This document shows, piece by piece, positions 5,706-9,253 of a DNA stretch of 9,253 nt (positions are counted from its first letter, which is position 1; each line of letters opens with the position of its first letter). A program made the position numbers and the translations under genes. Under the pieces are notes generated by a model. That model did no database searches. It was not told the origin of the DNA and saw only the letters and a list, made by a program, of their open reading frames with translations. The DNA is from an uncultured Polymorphobacter sp. (GTDB lineage Bacteria; Pseudomonadota; Alphaproteobacteria; Sphingomonadales; Sphingomonadaceae). The stretch is taken from NCBI GenBank assembly GCA_937894055.1, contig CALDHQ010000263.1, positions 1 through 9,253 on the forward strand, written 5' to 3'.

Positions 5706-6634
5706 GCGCCGGCGACCTCCTTGGGGTTCTGGAAACGCAGCGCCACCACCGTCAGCAGCACCGTCAGAACGATGAGCAAGGTCGATGCGGCGTTGACTTC
5801 GGGGGTCACCGAGAAGCGCACCATCGAATAGACCTTGACCGGGAAGGTGATGGTGTCGGGGCCGGCGGTGAAGAAGGTGATGACGAAATCATCGAGGCTG
5901 AGCGTGAACGCCAGCAGCGCGCCGGCGATCAGCGACGGCTTGAGGTGCGGGATGAGCACGTCGCGGAACGCCTGCGCGTCGGTGGCGCCGAGGTCGCGTG
6001 CGGCCTCTTCCTGGCTGCGGTCGAAGCTCGCCAGCCGGGCGCGCACGACCACCGCCACGAACGGGAAGCTGAACGAGATGTGCGCGATGACGATTGGGCC
6101 GAGGTTGAATGGCCAGATCAGGTCCTGCGGCCACGGCATGATGCGCGCGAAGAACACCAGCATCGCGACGCCCATGCAGATTTCGGGGATGACGATCGGC
6201 ATTGCCATCGCGCCTTCGAACGCCGCCTTGCCGCGGAAATCGAAGCGCCACAGTGCGACGGCCGCGAGCGCGCCGAGGATGACGCTGACGATGGTCGACA
6301 GCGCGGCAATCGACAGCGAGTTGCCGAAGGCTTCGAGCAGCGAGCTGTCGGTGAGCGCCTTGACGTACCAGTCGGTGGTGAAGCCGCGCCAGACGATGTT
6401 GCGCTTGCTGTCGTTGAAGCTGAACGCCATCAGCGTGATCAGCGGCACGTAGAGAAACAGCCCGACAATGACGAGCCACAGCCGCAGCGGCCAGCGCTGC
6501 AGATAGTCGAGCGGACCGGCGGAATTGCGGCGCGGACGTGCCGTTGCGACGGCGGCGCTGACTTCTGCGGGGCCGAGCTGCGCGTCGGCGATTTCGGCGG
6601 CGAGCACGCCGTCATCATCGGCGGGCCGGCTCAT
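5702..6634 (-). CDS. potI: Polyamine ABC transporter permease (PotI/PotC type)
   Basis: One of the two inner-membrane subunits forming the polyamine channel. It has 310 residues, with about six hydrophobic segments near 52-74, 107-130, 142-163, 177-198, 234-256 and 284-300. The cytoplasmic EAA loop that contacts the ATPase is EEAARDLGATDAQAFRDVLI at 209-228, followed by PHLKPS. The stretch LDDFVITFFTAGP (248-260) after the loop is typical of PotC/PotI. The first 45 or so residues form a polar, Ala/Asp-rich cytoplasmic extension before the first membrane segment, longer than I expect for the family. The ATG at 6634 is nevertheless supported by its 4-base ATGA overlap with the upstream permease stop. 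Confidence 0.92.
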   Translation of the reverse strand: MSRPADDDGVLAAEIADAQLGPAEVSAAVATARPRRNSAGPLDYLQRWPLRLWLVIVGLFLYVPLITLMAFSFNDSKRNIVWRGFTTDWYVKALTDSSLLEAFGNSLSIAALSTIVSVILGALAAVALWRFDFRGKAAFEGAMAMPIVIPEICMGVAMLVFFARIMPWPQDLIWPFNLGPIVIAHISFSFPFVAVVVRARLASFDRSQEEAARDLGATDAQAFRDVLIPHLKPSLIAGALLAFTLSLDDFVITFFTAGPDTITFPVKVYSMVRFSVTPEVNAASTLLIVLTVLLTVVALRFQNPKEVAGA

Positions 6635-7518
6635 CGTGCCCCCCGCCGGCGCTGGATCAGCGCCTGTACCGCGACCATGACGAAGGTCAGATAGAGCAGC
6701 AGGAACGACAGCGCCGCGCCGAACGGCCAGTCATTGGCGCGCTTGAACTGGCGTTCGATGACGTTGGCGATCATCTGGCTGTCGGGGCCACCGAGCAGGT
6801 CGGGCGTCAGATAAGCGCCGAGCGCCGGAATGAAGGTGATCAGCACGCCCGACAATATGCCGGGCAAGGCGAGGGGCACCACCACCAGCATCATCGTGCG
6901 GAAGTGCCCGGCGCCAAGGTCGAGGCTGGCTTCGATCAGCGAGCGGTCGAGGCGGTCGAGCGCGGCATAGAGCGGCAGCACCATGAACGGCAAATGCACA
7001 TAGACCAGCCCGAACAGCACCGCCGGGTTGTTGTGGAGCATCTCCAGCGGCACGAACGGCGGCACATTGAGCACCAGCCCGACCTGCTTCCACACCCAGC
7101 CGAGCGTCAGGTTGATATAGCCTTCGTTGCGCAGCACCGCGATCAGCGCATAGGTGCGGATCAGCAGATTGGTCCAGAATGGCAACATCACCGCGAGCAG
7201 CAGCCAGGCCTTGGCCTTGTCGGGGGCGAAGGTGATGGCGAGCGCCACCGGAAATCCGGCAATCAGGCAGATGACCGTGCACGCGGCCGCCATCAGCATC
7301 GATTTGAAGAAGATGCCGAGATAGAGCGGCTGGATCGCCTGCGCGTAGTTGGCGAAGGTTCCCGAAATCTCGATCTCGGTCAGCCCGACGTTGCGGCCGA
7401 AGCTGTACGCCCAGACTACCGCGAGCGGCACCAGGAAGAACAAAGTCAGCCAGAACAGCGGCGGCCCCAGCGTGGCCAGCAGCGTTTTTCGTTCCTGCCG
7501 CCAGTTTTCGCCGCTCAC
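6631..7518 (-). CDS. potH: Polyamine ABC transporter permease (PotH/PotB type), GTG start
   Basis: The partner inner-membrane permease, 295 residues. Hydrophobic segments lie near 18-40, 72-97, 105-127, 166-186, 209-233 and 267-287. The EAA loop reads EASLDLGAGHFRTMMLVVVP at 196-215, followed by LALPG. PFWTNLLIRTYA (113-124) and NVIERQF (252-258) are characteristic of PotB/PotH proteins. The start codon is GTG at 7518, 13 bases after the binding-protein stop. A GGAG element lies 8 bases upstream between the two genes, and no nearby ATG gives a better start. The gene ends in a 4-base overlap with the next permease gene. With its neighbours it forms the PotF-H-I-G importer; its own substrate preference cannot be read from sequence. 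Confidence 0.92.
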   Translation of the reverse strand: MSGENWRQERKTLLATLGPPLFWLTLFFLVPLAVVWAYSFGRNVGLTEIEISGTFANYAQAIQPLYLGIFFKSMLMAAACTVICLIAGFPVALAITFAPDKAKAWLLLAVMLPFWTNLLIRTYALIAVLRNEGYINLTLGWVWKQVGLVLNVPPFVPLEMLHNNPAVLFGLVYVHLPFMVLPLYAALDRLDRSLIEASLDLGAGHFRTMMLVVVPLALPGILSGVLITFIPALGAYLTPDLLGGPDSQMIANVIERQFKRANDWPFGAALSFLLLYLTFVMVAVQALIQRRRGAR

Positions 7519-7531
7519 TGCCCGGCTCCGG

Positions 7532-8623
7532 TCAGGCGGCGCGGATCTTGGTCATCGCGGTTTCAAAGGCGCTTTGTTGCTCGGCGCCTTCGAACTTGCC
7601 GAACTCCGACTTGTCGAAGCCGACGCCGCTCGGGAAGATCACCGGGTTGTTGCGGTAGCTTTCGGGCATCAGCGCGCGCGCCGCGGCGTTGGGGGTGGGG
7701 TAGGAGATGGTTTCGGCGATCTCCGCACCGACCTTGCCGTCGAGCAGGAAGTTGATGAAGGCATGCGCATTGTTCGGACGCGGTGCGCCCTTGGGGATGC
7801 ACAGGCAGTCCGAATTGAGCAGGCTGCCTTCCTTGGGCACGACAAAGTCGATGTCGGGGTCTTCGGTCATGATCTGCGCGATGTCGCCGTTATATTCGAG
7901 CACCAGATCGACGTCGCCGGCCAGCAGCATGTCCTGGCCATTGTCTTCGTGGAACGCCTTGATGTTGGGCTTCTGCTTGATCAGCATCGCGGTGACCTGG
8001 TCGATCGTCGCCTGATCGAGGCCGTTGACCGAATGGCCGAGGTAGCGCGCGCCGAGCCGCATCACGTCGGCCGATTCGCTGAGCAGGGCGATTCGGCCTT
8101 TGTACTGGTCCGAATCGAACAGGTATTTCCAGCTGTCGGGAACGCCCTGGACCTTCGATTTGCGGTAGCCGATACCGAGCACCAGCCAGGTGTAGGGCAT
8201 CGACCACTTGCGGCCGGGATCGAACTCCGGATTGACGAACGCCGGCTCGACATTCTTGAAATTGGGGATCTTGGCGTGATCGAGCGGCATCAGCATGTCG
8301 GCCTGCGACATGCGCTGAACGAACTCGTTTGACGGGACGATGACGTCAAATCCGGGATTTCCGGCCTTGAGCTTGGCGAAAAGCTCGTCGTTCGTGGCAA
8401 AAAGGCTCATGTTGACGTCGATTCCGGTCTTGGTCCGGAAATCCGAAAGCGTCGTTTTGCCGATGTAGGTGTCCCAGGTGTAGAAGTTGAGCTTGGCTTC
8501 CTCGCCGCCCGCGACCGCGGTTTTTTCCTTCGAGCAGCCTTCAAGGCCGAACGTCAAACCGACTGCCGCGATGCCCATTCCGGCCAGAATGGACCGGCGC
8601 GAATGTTCTGACCTCAAGCTCAT
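7532..8623 (-). CDS. potF: Periplasmic polyamine-binding protein (PotF/PotD type)
   Basis: The solute-binding component that captures putrescine or spermidine in the periplasm and delivers it to the permeases; 363 residues. The N-terminus has a twin-arginine-like motif SRRSIL (R9, R10), a hydrophobic stretch to about 27 and a cysteine at 30 in LEGC. It may therefore be a Tat-exported lipoprotein, though Glu before Gly is atypical for a lipobox. The mature start KLNFYTWDTYIG (45-55) matches the PotD/PotF fold opening, which brings aromatic ligand contacts. By alignment from memory, D272 in EGSLLNSDCL corresponds to the ligand-binding aspartate of PotD (D257), while the aromatic residue two places before it is N270 here. 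The ATG at 8623 was preferred to an in-frame TTG at 8638 because of a strong ribosome site. It lies 27 bases after the glutamine synthetase-like gene. Confidence 0.92.
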   Translation of the reverse strand: MSLRSEHSRRSILAGMGIAAVGLTFGLEGCSKEKTAVAGGEEAKLNFYTWDTYIGKTTLSDFRTKTGIDVNMSLFATNDELFAKLKAGNPGFDVIVPSNEFVQRMSQADMLMPLDHAKIPNFKNVEPAFVNPEFDPGRKWSMPYTWLVLGIGYRKSKVQGVPDSWKYLFDSDQYKGRIALLSESADVMRLGARYLGHSVNGLDQATIDQVTAMLIKQKPNIKAFHEDNGQDMLLAGDVDLVLEYNGDIAQIMTEDPDIDFVVPKEGSLLNSDCLCIPKGAPRPNNAHAFINFLLDGKVGAEIAETISYPTPNAAARALMPESYRNNPVIFPSGVGFDKSEFGKFEGAEQQSAFETAMTKIRAA

Positions 8624-8626
8624 AAA

Positions 8627-8633
8627 CCCCTCC
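8627..8633 (-). promoter_or_regulatory. Ribosome binding site deciding the PotF-type start
   Basis: GGAGGGG on the minus strand, with five bases between GGAGG and the ATG at 8623, is a near-consensus Shine-Dalgarno. It lies inside any coding region that would begin at the TTG at 8638, which argues that the ATG is the true start. Confidence 0.7.
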
Positions 8634-8650
8634 GTCAAGCGCGTTGAAAC

Positions 8651-9253
8651 TCAAGCAGAGCGCAAAACCCAATCATAGTCCAGAGGCGTCACGACACCGT
8701 TGAAACGTTCCTGTTCGACGCGCTTCACGGTCGCGAACATGTCGAGCACGCGGCGGCCGAAATAGCCCTCGAGCAGCTCCGACCGCGCCAGCCGTTCGAC
8801 GGCATAGCCCCAGTCGGTCGGCAGCCGTTCGCCGGTTTCGCCGTAGCCGTCACCGACGACCGGCGGGCCGGGGTCGGTCTTGTTGGTCAACCCGTGGTGC
8901 ATCGACGCCAGCACCGCCGCGACCGCCAGATACGGGTTGGCATCGGCGCCGCAGATGCGGTGTTCGATGTGGCGGCTGCTCGGCGGCCCGGCAGGCACGC
9001 GCAGCGGCACGGTGCGGTTGTTGGTGCCCCAGCCGGCGCGGACGGGGGCGTAGCTGTTGCGGCGGAAGCGCCGGTAGCTGTTGGCGTTGGGCGCGAAGAA
9101 CGCCATCGAATCCGCCGCGAAGGCGCAGGCGCCGCCGATGGCGTGGCGCAAGGTTTCGGAGCCCTCGAGCGCTTCGGAAGTGAAGATATTGGTGCCGGCC
9201 TTGTCGTTCATGCTGACATGGATGTGCAGCCCGCTGCCCGACTGGTCGGCGAA
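8651..9253 (-). CDS. puuA: Glutamine synthetase family enzyme, gamma-glutamylputrescine synthetase-like (C-terminal 200 residues)
   Basis: The C-terminal part of the catalytic domain of a glutamine synthetase family enzyme; its N-terminal part lies past the right edge of the window. Members ligate glutamate to ammonia or, in the PuuA branch, to putrescine. In fragment numbering, GSGLHIHVSM (6-15) carries a conserved His of the active site. NSYRRF (58-63), NNRTVPLRVP (78-87) and EHRICGADANPYLA (97-110) are the later substrate- and nucleotide-contact blocks. The wording of the last two blocks is closer to PuuA-type enzymes than to the nitrogen-assimilation GlnA. The tyrosine that is adenylylated in GlnA cannot be recognised. 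The gene precedes the transporter genes by 27 bases on the same strand, so it is probably the first visible gene of their operon. Context supports the polyamine role; related GlnT or other GS-III-like functions remain possible. Confidence 0.88.
   Translation of the reverse strand, partial: FADQSGSGLHIHVSMNDKAGTNIFTSEALEGSETLRHAIGGACAFAADSMAFFAPNANSYRRFRRNSYAPVRAGWGTNNRTVPLRVPAGPPSSRHIEHRICGADANPYLAVAAVLASMHHGLTNKTDPGPPVVGDGYGETGERLPTDWGYAVERLARSELLEGYFGRRVLDMFATVKRVEQERFNGVVTPLDYDWVLRSA

Noticed and set aside
4614..7755. Long + strand frames opposite the transporter genes
   Set aside because: They are rich in Arg, His, Gln and Asp, as expected for the antisense of GC-rich coding DNA; the minus-strand products carry full ABC motifs.

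Overview
The window is GC-rich throughout and coding-dense. Its gene content (a CYP153-type P450, a [2Fe-2S] ferredoxin ending in PESQH, and a polyamine import/catabolism operon) fits an alphaproteobacterium, most likely a sphingomonad such as Sphingopyxis, Novosphingobium or Sphingomonas. That assignment rests on recalled protein similarity and composition, not on a marker gene. No rRNA, tRNA, CRISPR array, transposase or phage gene is visible.

Left part (1-2755): the C-terminal half of an acyl-CoA synthetase/AMP-ligase runs on the + strand and enters from outside the window. It converges on a two-gene minus-strand operon, CYP153 P450 followed by a putidaredoxin-type [2Fe-2S] ferredoxin. The two transcription units meet at a large nested hairpin (900-971). 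Together the genes suggest terminal hydroxylation of an aliphatic chain, with electrons from the ferredoxin, and later CoA activation of the derived fatty acid. No ferredoxin reductase is present, so it would have to come from elsewhere.

Middle part (2756-4583): a class I glutamine amidotransferase-like hydrolase of the PuuD type lies on the minus strand. It is divergent from a + strand gene for a secreted 220-residue protein of unknown function, which seems to hold two repeated beta-rich modules. The 307 bases after that gene hold no convincing gene but several palindromic elements, including two identical 19-base hairpins. They lie where this gene converges on the next operon.

Right part (4584-9253): a tightly packed minus-strand operon reads, in transcription order, glutamine synthetase-like enzyme (PuuA type, partial at the window edge), PotF-type periplasmic binding protein, PotH-type permease, PotI-type permease and PotG-type ATPase. 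The last three coding junctions are a 13-base gap and two 4-base ATGA overlaps. Together with the PuuD-like enzyme this reads as putrescine (or related polyamine) import followed by the gamma-glutamylation route. The PuuB oxidase and PuuC dehydrogenase steps are not in the window.

All genes look intact apart from the two cut by the window edges. I see recognisable metabolic modules rather than a clearly new system. The items most worth a second look are the unknown secreted protein, the palindromic intergenic elements, and a candidate operator in front of the CYP153 operon.
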